A DNA stretch of 64,000 nucleotides from Wurfbainia villosa (taxonomy: Eukaryota; Streptophyta; Magnoliopsida; Zingiberales; Zingiberaceae). The stretch covers positions 5,766,001-5,830,000 of the forward strand of contig JAKLTH010000238.1 in NCBI GenBank assembly GCA_025175895.1, written 5' to 3'. The notes below the pieces were generated by a model. It was not told the origin of the DNA. It made no database searches and saw only the letters and a program-made list of their open reading frames with translations. Position 1 is the first letter of the stretch. Each line of letters opens with the position of its first letter. Both the position numbers and the translations under genes were made by a program. Below, piece after piece: positions 22,259-32,887 of the stretch.

Positions 22259-22924
22259 TCACGTGAACAGGTGAGGGTATCGAGCTCGGATGATATCCTC
22301 CAGCTCCCATGTAGCCTCCTCATCAGTGTGATGTTGCCATCCAACCTTTACAAGGCGGATGGTTTTGTTCCGTAACCGACGCTCTTTGCAACCAAGAATC
22401 CGCACGGGAAATTCCTCATATGTTGCGTTAGGCTGGAGTGGAACTGGCACCTCCGTCAAAACATGATCCGGATGTGGTACGTATTTCCTCAGCATAGAAA
22501 CATGGAATACGTTATGAACGCTCGCAAGCGTCGGAGGTAGAGCCAATCGGTATGCTACACCTCCAATCCGCTCCAATATCTCGAATGGTCCAATGTAGCG
22601 GGGTGCTAATTTTCCTTTAATTCCGAACCTCTTGACTCCTTTCGTAGGCGATACACGTAGGAACACATGATCCCCTATAGAAAACTCCAGGGTTCTTCGC
22701 CTCCGATCCGCATAACTTTTCAGTCTGTCCTGAGCCTCTGACAATCGTCGTCTAATAACACGAACTAACTCTGCATCGTGCTGAATACTCTGAGGGCCCA
22801 ATAACTGTCGCTCCCCAACATCCTCCCACAATACTAGAGATCTGCAGGGTCGACCATACAAAGCCTCAAAGGGAGCCATCTGAATGGAAGAGTGATAGTT
22901 ATTATTATACGCGAATTCCACCAA
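22259..22924 (-). pseudogene. Integrase C terminus with chromodomain (gypsy)
   Basis: 221 aa reading frame for the end of the gypsy integrase. It starts at MVEFAYNNNYHSS, the end of the catalytic core just after where the last catalytic Glu region should be. It continues with EALYGRPCRSL, the GPY/F module (IGPFEILERIGGVAYRL), and NVFHVSMLRKYVPHP. The last 60 residues (FPVRILGCKERRLRNK, then VKVGWQHHTDEEATWELE) match the type II chromodomain of Tekay-like chromoviruses, which tethers integration to heterochromatin. The frame is open to its stop at 22259, but the upstream core is destroyed, so the piece is not functional alone. Confidence 0.85.
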
Positions 22925-24155
22925 GTGAACGTGATCCTCCCAGGCCTGAAATCCATGGCCTTGAATCTCGATAAGTCCTCAGTCTGAATAATGCGCTCCA
23001 CATCCATCCGTCTGGGTGAAATCGATCTTGAGGCGAAGCTCGGTGCCCATAGCATCTTTGAAGACTACTGCGAATCGTGAAGTAAAGCGGATCTCATCGG
23101 ATATGATACTCAAAGGGTACTCCGTGCGATCGACAATCTCTCTACGATAAGCTCGGCTAGTCGATCCAATGGATGAGTCTCACGAATCGGAAGAAAATGG
23201 CGGATTTGGTTAACCTATCACAATCACCCAAATCGCATCATGTCCTTTCACGGGTTACGGGCAACCCGTAACAAAATCCATCGTAATATGTTCCCACTTC
23301 CATTCGGAATTGGGATTCTCTGTAATCGTGCGGAGTTTACGATGTTCGGACCTTCACTGTGGCGGACCAAACATCGGCGGCGAAATCAATATCCTCTTCA
23401 TATCTTGTCCCACCAATATGAGCGCCTCAAATCTGATACATTCGGGTACAGGGATGTATAGCAAATCTCAGTGATGTGCCTCTCGTAATAACTCCTCCTT
23501 AATCGGATGTGTGTATGCGGAACACATAATCTCCCTCGAATCGGAGGACTCGGTCTCGTCACACGAGAAATCATCTGCGTCGTCCACGAGTCAGTCCCAG
23601 ATAAGAACTACAGATGTCGATCACTAGCTTGCGGCCTCGATCCTCTACACAGCAGATCGGGCAACCATAGATACCAATAATATCCCGGGATGTTTGACCT
23701 ATTGACAACCCCAACTCGAGAAGCGCCGAACAAGATCGATCGCTGCGGTCGAATGACTTGCGAATCCCACGGAACTTCTGCTCGGTGCATGCTACGACGT
23801 TAGCTTTACCTGGATGATACTGAATGGTGCAATCATAATCCTTTAGGTACTCCATCCATCGTCTCTGTCTAAGATTCAATTCTTTCTGAGTGAAAAGGTA
23901 TTTCAAACTCTTATGGTCCGTATAGATCTCAAAAGTAATCCCATACAGATAATGTCTCCATATCTTTAGCGCAAAAATAATGGCTGCTAACTCCAGATCG
24001 TGTACCGGATAATTCCTCTCATGATCCTTAAGCTGACGGGAGGCATAAGATACTACACGAATCGCATCAAAACTTGGAAAGAAGCATCGGATATAGGACC
24101 GTCCCATCGCAAGAAGAAGGAATCACAATCGGTCAGAAACTCAGACGCTGTAAGC
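22925..24155 (-). pseudogene. RNase H and integrase core of the gypsy element, heavily degraded
   Basis: RNase H is recognisable as VSYASRQLKDHERNYPVHDLELAA and TDHKSLKYLFTQKELNLRQRRWMEYLKDYD (about 24050-23800), but its start is scrambled by small losses next to 24156. From about 23780 to 22925 the integrase zinc finger and catalytic core are only traceable as fragments (for example LGTELR near 23040 and IIQT near 22990), with many small deletions. The stretch is shorter than a normal core. Confidence 0.75.
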
Positions 24156-25739
24156 TCACAGAGCGGACTCACACGCCTCTGACCAAGCAAACTTGACTCC
24201 TTTCCGGGTCAAGCGAGTAAGTGGTGTGGCTATACGGGAAAATCCCTCCACAAATCTACGGTAATACCCGGCCAATCCAAGAAAACTACGGACTTCCTGA
24301 ACTGACTTTGGCTGCTCCCAACTGGTAATCGCTTCGATTTTCTGGGGATCAACTGAAATACCTCTGCTAGATACCACATGTCCAAGAAATCCCACAGAAG
24401 ATAACCAGAAAGCGCACTTACTAAATTTGGCATATAAATGCTCTCGTCGTAATGTCTCCAATACAATCCGAAGATGGTGCTCATGCTCCTCCTCAGAACG
24501 AGAATATATCAAGATATCATCTATGAATACGATGACAAACTGATCTAAGTACCTCAAGAATACCCGGTTCATCAAATCCATAAATGCAGCTGGAGCATTA
24601 GTAAGACCAAATGGCATCACTAGAAACTCGTAATGTCCATAATGCGTGCGGAACGCTGTCTTCTGAACATCCTCGTCTCTTACCCTCAGCTGATGATAAC
24701 CTGATCGCAAATCAATCTTGGAATACAAGTATCCTTGGTGATCAAACAAATCCTCTATCCTCGGCAGTGGATATTTGTTCTTAACGGTCACTGCATTAAG
24801 TTGTCGGTAATCAATACATAACCGCAGAGATCCATCTTTCTTTTTAACGAACAGCACCGGAGCTCCCCAAGGTGAAACACTAGGACGCACAAAACCCCTA
24901 TCCAATAACTCTTGCAGCTGTATCTTTAGCTCACTTAACTCTTTCGGTGCCATCCGGTATGGAGCTTTTGACACCGGTGCGGTACCTGGAATCACCTCTA
25001 TCGCGAATTCCACTTGCCTCGGAGGTGGCAAGCCCAGAAGTTCATCTAGAAATATATCCGGATACTCACGAACTACCGTCTGTTTGGAAAGAGGTGGTAT
25101 CTCCTCACTCTCCACTTTGACCAAAGAGAATAAGTAACCCTGACAACCATGCGACAATAATCTCCGAGCCTGAAGTGCAGATATAACGGACACTCCATCA
25201 TCACGGGTACCCACGAATTCCCATGCAGGCTGATCGGGTGGTCGGAAGGTCACTACTCTCGCTCTACAATCCACTGTAGCATAATATGTAGCCAACCAAT
25301 CCATTCCGAGTATAATGTCGAATTCCACCATCTCTAGCACCTGAAGGTCCACCGTAAGTATATGTCCCTCGAAATCCAACGGACAACCCTTAATTACTTG
25401 ATGACTGGTCAAAACCTCGCCCGATGGTAATGATACCGCTAATCCACAAGAACGAATCATAGGGATTCTCCCAATTTTACTCAGAAATATACTAGAAATA
25501 AAGGAATGCGAGCTACCAGTATCAATCAATGTATCAGCAGGTATAGAATAAACCAAAATCATACCCCGAATGACCGATCCCTCGGCCCGCTGGGCGTCCT
25601 CTCGGGTAATGGCATAAACTCGTCCAGTCTCCACATGCGACGGCTGCGCTCCAGATATAATAGTAGAATGCCTCCACTCCGGATGGATCTGGGTCTGCGA
25701 TGATCTTCGACTCTGATCTTGTGAGCATAATATATCCAC
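24156..25739 (-). pseudogene. Protease-reverse transcriptase of the gypsy element (527 aa open frame)
   Basis: Aspartic protease active site DTLIDTGSSHSF (Asp at about residue 73) followed by IILGMDWL. RT shows RMAPKELSELK, KKKDGSLRLCIDYRQLN, LRSGYHQL, MPFGLTNAPAAF and FIDD (residues 404-407) in place of YVDD, normal for this group, then FLGHVVSSRGI and FLGLAGYYRRF. The open frame ends at a TGA at the RT/RNase H connection where sequence is lost. It lies in a different frame from gag, so a shift occurred near 25740. Protease and RT residues look intact; the polyprotein is not. Confidence 0.85.
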
Positions 25740-26992
25740 AGAGCCGTAGGTAGATATCGCTGAGTAGGTGGTCCGGAATAATAACTCTCTGGAGCTGGGG
25801 TATAATGAATCGCTGCTGGCATCCCGGAAGAATCACTCCCATGTATATGATATATCTGGGCTGTAGGAGGTAGTGTCTGTCTCTGACCATGCATCTGCGT
25901 CCTAGGTGCTGACCTCTGCTGATGATGCTGATCAGATCTCTTTCCCTTGCTGGAATTGCCTGAACCCTCCAGCTGTGCCTTCAGAGTACACTCTCGACTA
26001 GTATGCCCTGGATGCTTGCAGTAATAACAAACATCTCGATCCAGGGGACACTCGGGAACACTATGATTTCCGGACCCACATCTACGACATCTAGTCATGT
26101 ATCCACTCTTACGGTTCTTCTGAGAACCGCCAGACTGTCCAGAAGCTGGTCGCTTCCCTTTCTGTGCCCTAGATGATCCCTCTGAAGTACCACGAAGCCC
26201 CACTGATTCTCGCTTCTGAGTCTCCGTGGTCGTATCCTGCTTCCGTTGCTTTCCCTGGGACATCTGCTTCTACACCTCCTTCTCCTTTGCAATTTGCTGA
26301 GAAGTCATCTCAATAGACATAGCCCTATCCAGTGCCTCTCGGTACGAGTTAATGGAGGATCCAGACATTCTTACTCGAATATAGGCTGTTAAACCCTGGG
26401 TGAATTGTAACATCCGGTCCTCATCCTGTGCTACCAGACGCGGACAGAATTCCGCTAATCGAGTAAACTCTGCATTGTATTCCATAACTGATCGATCCCC
26501 CTGCTTAAGGCTTAAGAACTCCTGACGGCGTGCTGTAGAGAACGCAGAAGGAAAATACTGCCTCCAGAATATATCTCGGAAAACTGCCCAGGTGATGTTC
26601 TGCTCTCCCATCAAGGTCTTCTGCATTTTCCACCACGTAACCGCCTGCTCCCGAAGATGATAAGCTGCTAGACCCACCTTCTCCTCATCGGTGCAACTCA
26701 TGAACTCAAATGTATCCTCCAAATTGTCTAACCAAGTCCGTGCAATCCAGGGATCAGACTCGCCTCGGAATAGCGTGAATCGGTCCTTGGCTGACCGTGC
26801 TAACACCGGTATACGTGCCTTGACTCTGACCCAACTGGAATCCGTAGCCGTCGGCGTAGTCAAGGGTACATCAGGCTCTTGAGGTTCCGAACCTCTGGTA
26901 GGAGACTGTCGTGGCTCCTCCTGATCAATCGGTCCTCCGGTAGTAGGCTGTTTAGAGGGTCGACCTCTCTTACGAGTCTGAACAGGTGCCAT
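25740..26992 (-). pseudogene. Gag of the gypsy element, one nonsense codon
   Basis: Starts MAPVQTRKRGRPSK; the capsid region has FTLFRGESDPWIARTWLDNL, YHLREQAVTWW and RQEFLSLKQGDRSVMEYNAE, typical of Tekay/Del gag. An in-frame TAG at 26270-26272 sits in the position of a probable Gln codon (CAG to TAG, a CHG-context C-to-T change). The same frame then continues with two zinc knuckles (CRRCGSGNHSVPEC and CYYCKHPGHTSREC) and a Gln/Ser-rich tail before shifting out of frame with protease. Confidence 0.85.
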
Positions 26993-27197
26993 AATATCGT
27001 CTGTTCACACCTGTTGAACGACTTCCATAAATATTTAACCAGAAAATATTAAGTGTTAAGATTTCTTACTTCGGACAACTTGGAGCTCATGCCTCTGTCA
27101 ATCCCATCTTACCAAAATCGAAATCAAATCAAATCAAAACGATTTCCGAGGTCCCAAAATCCGACAAAAACATTATTGCATGGCATCGCAACCTAGA

Positions 27198-27209
27198 GCT
27201 CTGATACCA
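27198..27209 (-). other. Primer binding site of the gypsy element
   Basis: Plus strand GCTCTGATACCA, the exact complement of TGGTATCAGAGC, lies seven bases from the LTR start at 27217. Confidence 0.88.
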
Positions 27210-27216
27210 ATAAAAT

Positions 27217-29765
27217 TGTCACGCCGATGTAGACTCATCCGAACTGACGGCACTTATATGACAATTCCAATACGGTACAAAGTCGCAGCCAGTATAACAC
27301 ATATCGAAAATGTATAACAACACAGCAAAACGTACTACATCAATAGCGGAAGCCAACACATGGAAATACAAACTCGTCAACATAAGTACATCGGTATATC
27401 CGTCCATACTAGAATAAAATCCATACTGAATAACAAAAGAGAAACATACAGCATGATCTCCAAAACAATAAGAGTCCATATAAAGATACATGCGATGGGA
27501 AGCAAAAACCCTCGGAAAACGGCGAGATGGGATCAGGTGGCAATGCTCCAAGTCCATGCCGAAGTCTTCTATCTACTACCTGGGCGACAGGAAACCCAGG
27601 GTCCAGGGTGGTGAGTATAAAACTCAGGGGTAATATATAGAGGTGCATGAACAACATACAGGGTAAGAGATCTACAAGTATACATGTGAAGATCTACAGG
27701 TATGCAGCATGAGTCCAACAGACATACAGTACTAAGCATAGTAATCAGTAATCACATATATGTCCTACTCATAGCATAAACTGAACTGATCAACTTACAT
27801 AAAGTAATGTACATACTCGATAAATCATTCCTCCATATGATCTATAACATCCTGAACAGGTATATCATGACATAATCCCAAATAGTACACACTCATGCTC
27901 AACACATGCACAACGGTATATAAAATATGCAAAAGGCAGGTAGCATGATGTACAATCATATGCAGCAATCAAATGCAGCATCTCACAGGCATATGTAAAA
28001 CATATATCAAATACATGCATACATATATATCAGCAAATGCATATGCATGGTCACTGTCTGCGGACCCGTCCAACCACGACCCCAGAGTGGCCAGGGTGGC
28101 ACGACAAATGACAACTAGCCCGACTCTAGCTACCACTACTCGAGTGGGGTTGGGTAGTATGAATGAGTAGTATATAAGCGTAAAAAGCTAACTACTCCTA
28201 GGGGTCCCTACTGCAAGCCACGCCGTCCCTACCCATGAGTAGACAAGCGCCGCACACAGGACAACTGCACGTCATAACAACCACCATCTATAGTGGGCGA
28301 GTGCTAACACCACTCTGCACAGTGGCCAGGTGCGCATCTCCAGCTACCACCATATATAGTGGTCGAGCGCGGCACATCTAATGCTCTGCCCTCAACCCTG
28401 CTACCACTACCCCGAGTGGCCGGGGAGGCAGGATGACCGATGACCCGTCTCTTCCACAAGGAAGACCCAGTCGTCAGCATGCATGCAAATGTAATGATGC
28501 ATAGCTCACACATACATCCCCACAACACTCCCTAATCCACAAGGAGATCTAGTCAACAAAAGTCAACCATGCAAGGACGATTGATCCGTAACCCCAACTT
28601 ACTTACCTATGTACAGATAAATAGGTTCATCAAGTTAACTCACTAATATATGTACGGTACAACGACCGAGGACTCATCACCTAACCTAGTGATGGAACCC
28701 GGTAACCCCATCTAAGTCCACACTAGTGACTACATGCATTTAACTGAATACCTATCAGCTAACATACAAACAGGGTTATAATTTCTATCCGAGATAAAGG
28801 TATGATAGATTAACAGCAATATCTCAAAGATCGCAGGTTAAGTACAAGCACAAGATACAATATGAGTGGATCTAAGGTAAACAAGAATAACCATATGTAA
28901 ACTGTCATGCACTAGAATTGATCAAACTACCGGACCAGGTAGATATTACCCACCTGATACGAAGCTCGTATAATCCTCACGGTCGCGGGCCTGCTTCGTA
29001 TCCCAAACCTGCACATAATAACAAATTAGGATTAAGCATAAAGCTCCAATAATAATACGAATAAAATACTAACTCATTTATATTCGTATTCTTTTCCCAA
29101 AGACATTATAACCACTTCCTAAGCTTATACATCATAACCCATATGATCCAAACGCTAACATCTCCAAATCAAAACATACTCTAATGAACTAACCTCCAAC
29201 CACCCTTCGGCAGCTTACCATCACATTAATTCATAGCAATTACCAACATCCCACACAGATCAATAACTTCACAACGTAAATCTAACAGGAGTCTATAAAT
29301 TACAATCTCAAAACATCGAACATCCACACTACAAATCATCCACAGAACTAATCTAAGGAAAACCTAATTAACAACTTCAATCCACTGTTTATCCCTAATT
29401 TACAGCCGAGAACCCTTCGATCCTTGGTCGGAGATCAGCCTAGTGGTGGCGCCGTCAAGCTGCTCGTGCCGGATGCCGATGAACGGAGATCGACGATGCG
29501 ATCGCGTGGAGCAGAGCGATGACGAAAAAAGAAATTGGGGATCGCGGTGAAAATGAGACGATCCTTCGTTCGACACCCTTTTTAACAGCCGTTCCATTGA
29601 TCCGGTTAACCCAGCTCAACCCAAACCCAATCTGATTGGGTTCAGCCCAAGCCCCATTTCTAGCCCAATTTCGGCCCAGTCCATTACAGCCCATTTCGGC
29701 CCACTAATTAAGCCTAATTAATCCCAATTGATTACGGTTTAATCCATTTTTTTTCGTATACTACA
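27217..29765 (-). repeat. 5' LTR of the gypsy element (2549 bp)
   Basis: Starts TGTCACGCC on plus, like the other LTR, and ends GTATACTACA at 29765. It lacks about 520 bp present in the 3' LTR: the junction reads TTTACAG|CCGAGAACCC near 29403. AT-rich parts are nearly identical to the 3' LTR, while CCG/CGG/CAG words differ by small indels. Confidence 0.88.
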
Positions 29766-31101
29766 CCACTAATCACAATAACTCCTTCTCGACACAAGTC
29801 GGAGGTGGAGAAACCTCGTACAAGTGATTACACTAAGAAATATGAAAGATACAAACTAATACAAATAAGAAATACAATGCAAGTAAAGAAAAATACTTTA
29901 CAAGAGCACTTTGGTTGCTTGATCTTTGATTGCCTTGGACTAGTCTTGAAGGACTGGAAAGCACCAACTATCCCCTTCAATTCACCCAAGGAAAAACACT
30001 GTAAAAGCCCTCCTTCCGAGCTGCCTTTATATCCTGCGTCGGGCTGGATTTCCATCGATCAGTCGACTGCCATAAGGTACCAATCGACAGATGTCACTGT
30101 TGTTGTGAGACAATGGGTCGATCCACGTTGGAAAAACTCCAACAGATCTCTTGGCAGTCGACTACCAACATTGGCAATCGACTGCCAGCACCCATAGCCG
30201 ACTGTCCAGTCGAATACGGAGCATTCTGTGCTCGCGGCCGAACCATCAGTCGACTGTTATTCATGGCAATCGACTGATCAACCCATCAGTCGACTGCTAC
30301 CAATGAGCAGTCGACTGCTAGAGCATTTTCAGCCCTAAATCGACAGTCGACTCACGAAAGTCGAACCGGCCATAGTGTCAGTCGACTGCCAACCTCAAAC
30401 ATGAGGTTTCAACCCAAGTATGGTGCCCCCATACTTGCTAGATCACCCTTAGCCTAGACCTAAGCCTTCTAGCCACTTCCATCAGCCTCACGCCTCTCGG
30501 ATCCCTCTAAGTCATCCATGACTTATTCATCCATTACGTTAGCCTTCAGGTGCTTCCATCGGCTATGTCATGCTAACGGTGTCTACACTGCCAAGGCATA
30601 TTGGACTTACGCCGCCAAGACTCCGCTTGGACTTTACGCCGCTAATATCAAACCCCTTGGACTTCTCAAATGCTAAGACTCAAGCTTGGACTTTCCCTTG
30701 CCAACCCATGTTGGAGTTTCCATGCCAAGACTCATGCTTGGACTTTTACTTGCCAAGTGTCCCACTTGGACTTTCCATGCCAAGTACCCATGACTTGGAC
30801 TTTACCTTGCCAAGACCCATGCTTGGACTTTTCCTTGCCAAGTGTCCCACTTGTACTTTTCATGCCAAGGCTCATGCTTGAACTTTTCCATAATCACATG
30901 GTAAACCCTAGTCAACCATCAAAGTCTCCCTCGAGTCAAACTCGAGTCCGGTTAATCATAATCCGGGTCGATTGTATAAACAATCTCCCCCAAATATCAA
31001 CAGACATCAATGTCAAACTTCCATGTCAAACATCAAAACATCACTCGAGTCAAACTCGAGTCTGGTCAATCGTGATCTGGGCCAATTGCACCAACAAAAT
31101 C

Positions 31102-32090
31102 AACACCATAATATTATTAATAATTTTGACATGATATTTTTAGATACATATAAACTTTAAGATAGTTTAGAAATATGTAGCACTTAGAATGAGTTCAATC
31201 AGAGTTCTCTAAGTCTATCAATGGATTTTGATCGAAATCCATTGATTTGATGAGTTTAGGGGATTTAGATGTTTTGATAAATTGACATGTAATGGAAGAG
31301 AATAGTTCAATGAAGGTCTTTATATCTAGTTTTGACATCCCTATGATAAGTTATGAGTATGTGTCAATTGTCTTAAAGTCATAAACTTTGAAAACCTTCT
31401 GATCACTACTGTTAATGACTTCAAACTGATATTTTTGAGCACATATAGACTCTATGATACTTCAGAAACCTATAATACTTCGAATGGATCTAATCAGATA
31501 TCTTTAGGTCCATCAATGGTTTTTGATCGAAACTCATTGATAGGCTTAGGGGATTTTATTTTTTTAAAAGTTGACATGTAATGAAAGAGGGTAAAGCAAT
31601 GAAGATATTGATAGTGTTCATACCTAGTTATGATATTGCTATGATAAGTTATGTGTATGTGTTAATTTCCTTAAAGTCATAAACTTTAAAAACCTTCTTA
31701 TCATTACTGTTAATAATTTTGAATTGATATTTTTGGACACATATAGACTCTATGACATTTCAGAAACGTATAACACTTCGAATTGATCCGATCGAAACTC
31801 TTTAGGTCTATCAATAGATTTTGACCGAAATTCATTGATGGGTCTAGTGGATTTAGATTTTTGAAAAGTTGACATATAATGGAAGAGGATAGTACAGTGA
31901 AGGTATTGATGGTGTCCATGTTTAGTTTCGACATCCCTACGATAAATTATGTGTATGTCTAGTTGTCTTAAAGTCATAAACTTTGAAATTCTTCTAATCA
32001 CTACTGTTAATGATTTCGAACTGATATTTTTGGACACATATAGAAATTATGGAACTTCAGAAACCTATAACACTTTGTAACAAATGTTAA
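31102..32090 (+). repeat. 297-bp satellite, three to four direct units
   Basis: The motif GATATTTTTGGACACATATAG recurs at about 31131, 31428, 31727 and 32023, a period of about 297 bp. Each unit also contains TCAATGGATTTTGATCGAAA, a purine block AATGGAAGAGGATAG and ACTACTGTTAATGATTT. No coding capacity. It forms the inner part of the palindromic locus. Confidence 0.8.
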
Positions 32091-32269
32091 TGATTTCGAA
32101 ACCCTTTGATGAATCTGAAAAGACTATTTTTTAGACTTGAAACAGGCTATCATGGATTTCACCTAGTAAAAAATGAACATTTTTGAATGATCTTTTATTT
32201 TTTAAAAAAAAATCCACCTCATTGTAATATCCGAGTCAAATGTTATTGTCTTTGAAAATAAATAATTGA

Positions 32270-32590
32270 CACATGAACACTATTGTGGTGCTGATTTTTC
32301 AAAACTAGTACCATGATGGTGTTGATGTTTAAAAACCACGACCATTTTAATGATGGTATAAATTAAATCAACATCACTATAGTACTGATAAAAATCATCA
32401 TCGACATGATGCTGATCTTTGAGATCAACACCACAATATTTAGTGTGGGTCTCTGAGATCAACACCAATGCATGGTGTTGGTCTCAAAAGGCTAGCCCCA
32501 CGCATTGGTGTTGATCTTAAAAGACCAACACAACATTTGGTGTTGGTGGTGTTGGTCTTTTGAGACTCACACCATGTTTTGTGATGATCT
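32270..32590 (+). repeat. Dyad minisatellite of the palindromic locus (central copy)
   Basis: Short imperfect units alternate CACTATGGTGTTGGTCTT with its complement AAGACCAACACCATAGTG. The same minisatellite occurs at 13440-13690 and 38470-38690. Each unit can fold on itself. The 32591-32714 spacer has CTTGG/CTCGG words and no other recognised feature. Confidence 0.7.
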
Positions 32591-32714
32591 TTGATCGACA
32601 CCGCAACACTTAGTATTTGGGGTGCTCGACAATGCTTGGAGTGCTTGGCAAGCAACGCTCGCAAATGCAGTTGGTTCTCTTGGCACTTAGGATGCTCGGG
32701 AATGCAGTCGACAC

Positions 32715-32887
32715 TCTCGACGTTTGGGATGTCAAAATTAGATATAAACACCTTCATTGCATTATCTTCTTCCATTACATATCAATTTTTCAAAAATCCA
32801 AATCTCCTAAGCTCATCAATAGGTTTCGATCAAAATCCATTGATAAACTTAGAGAGCTCCGATTGGACTCTTTTCAAGTGTTATAGG
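32715..32887 (-). repeat. Inverted unit of the 297-bp satellite, cut by element C
   Basis: The reverse complement of 32761-32887 aligns with 31170-31310 (shared TCAATGGATTTTGATCGAAA and TGTAATGGAAGA). It continues beyond element C at 38443-38465 (complement of GACATGATATTTTTGGATC). This makes the locus palindromic. Confidence 0.75.

Larger units (their letters stand above)
19135..29765 (-). mobile_element. Ty3/gypsy chromovirus, Tekay/Del-like, nested in element B
   Basis: Minus-strand order is LTR (27217-29765), tRNA-Met primer site, gag with two zinc knuckles, protease, RT, RNase H, degraded integrase, chromodomain, polypurine tract and LTR (19135-22170). RT before integrase defines Ty3/gypsy. 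The long LTRs (2.5-3.0 kb), GPF motif and C-terminal chromodomain suggest the Tekay/Del clade. TSD is CCACT on the right and CAACT on the left. LTRs are about 99% identical over long stretches, so insertion is young, but differences concentrate in short patches. Confidence 0.9.
13697..31096 (-). mobile_element. Element B: non-autonomous, gag-only copia-type LTR element, split by a gypsy insertion
   Basis: Minus-strand element flanked by the perfect 5-bp TSD AAATC (13692-13696 and 31097-31101). It has TG...CA LTRs, a tRNA-Met primer site and a polypurine tract, but the internal region is only about 3.65 kb and encodes just gag; no protease, integrase, RT or RNase H traces are present. This is the organisation of TR-GAG-type non-autonomous elements. 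Its 5' LTR is interrupted by a Ty3/gypsy element at 19135-29765, so B is older than that element. The two LTRs differ visibly, with many C/T differences. Confidence 0.88.
18914..31096 (-). repeat. 5' LTR of element B, split in two by the gypsy element
   Basis: Two pieces, 18914-19134 and 29766-31096, together about 1.55 kb and collinear with the 3' LTR. The break is duplicated as CAACT (19130-19134) and CCACT (29766-29770). The right piece holds the CAGTCGACTG cluster (30055-30385), the dyad minisatellite (30590-30900) and the relic LTR start at about 30975-30992. Confidence 0.88.

Noticed and set aside
23240..23461. Plus-strand 73-codon frame and similar short frames antisense to gypsy pol
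   Set aside because: Complement of degraded integrase; no independent support.
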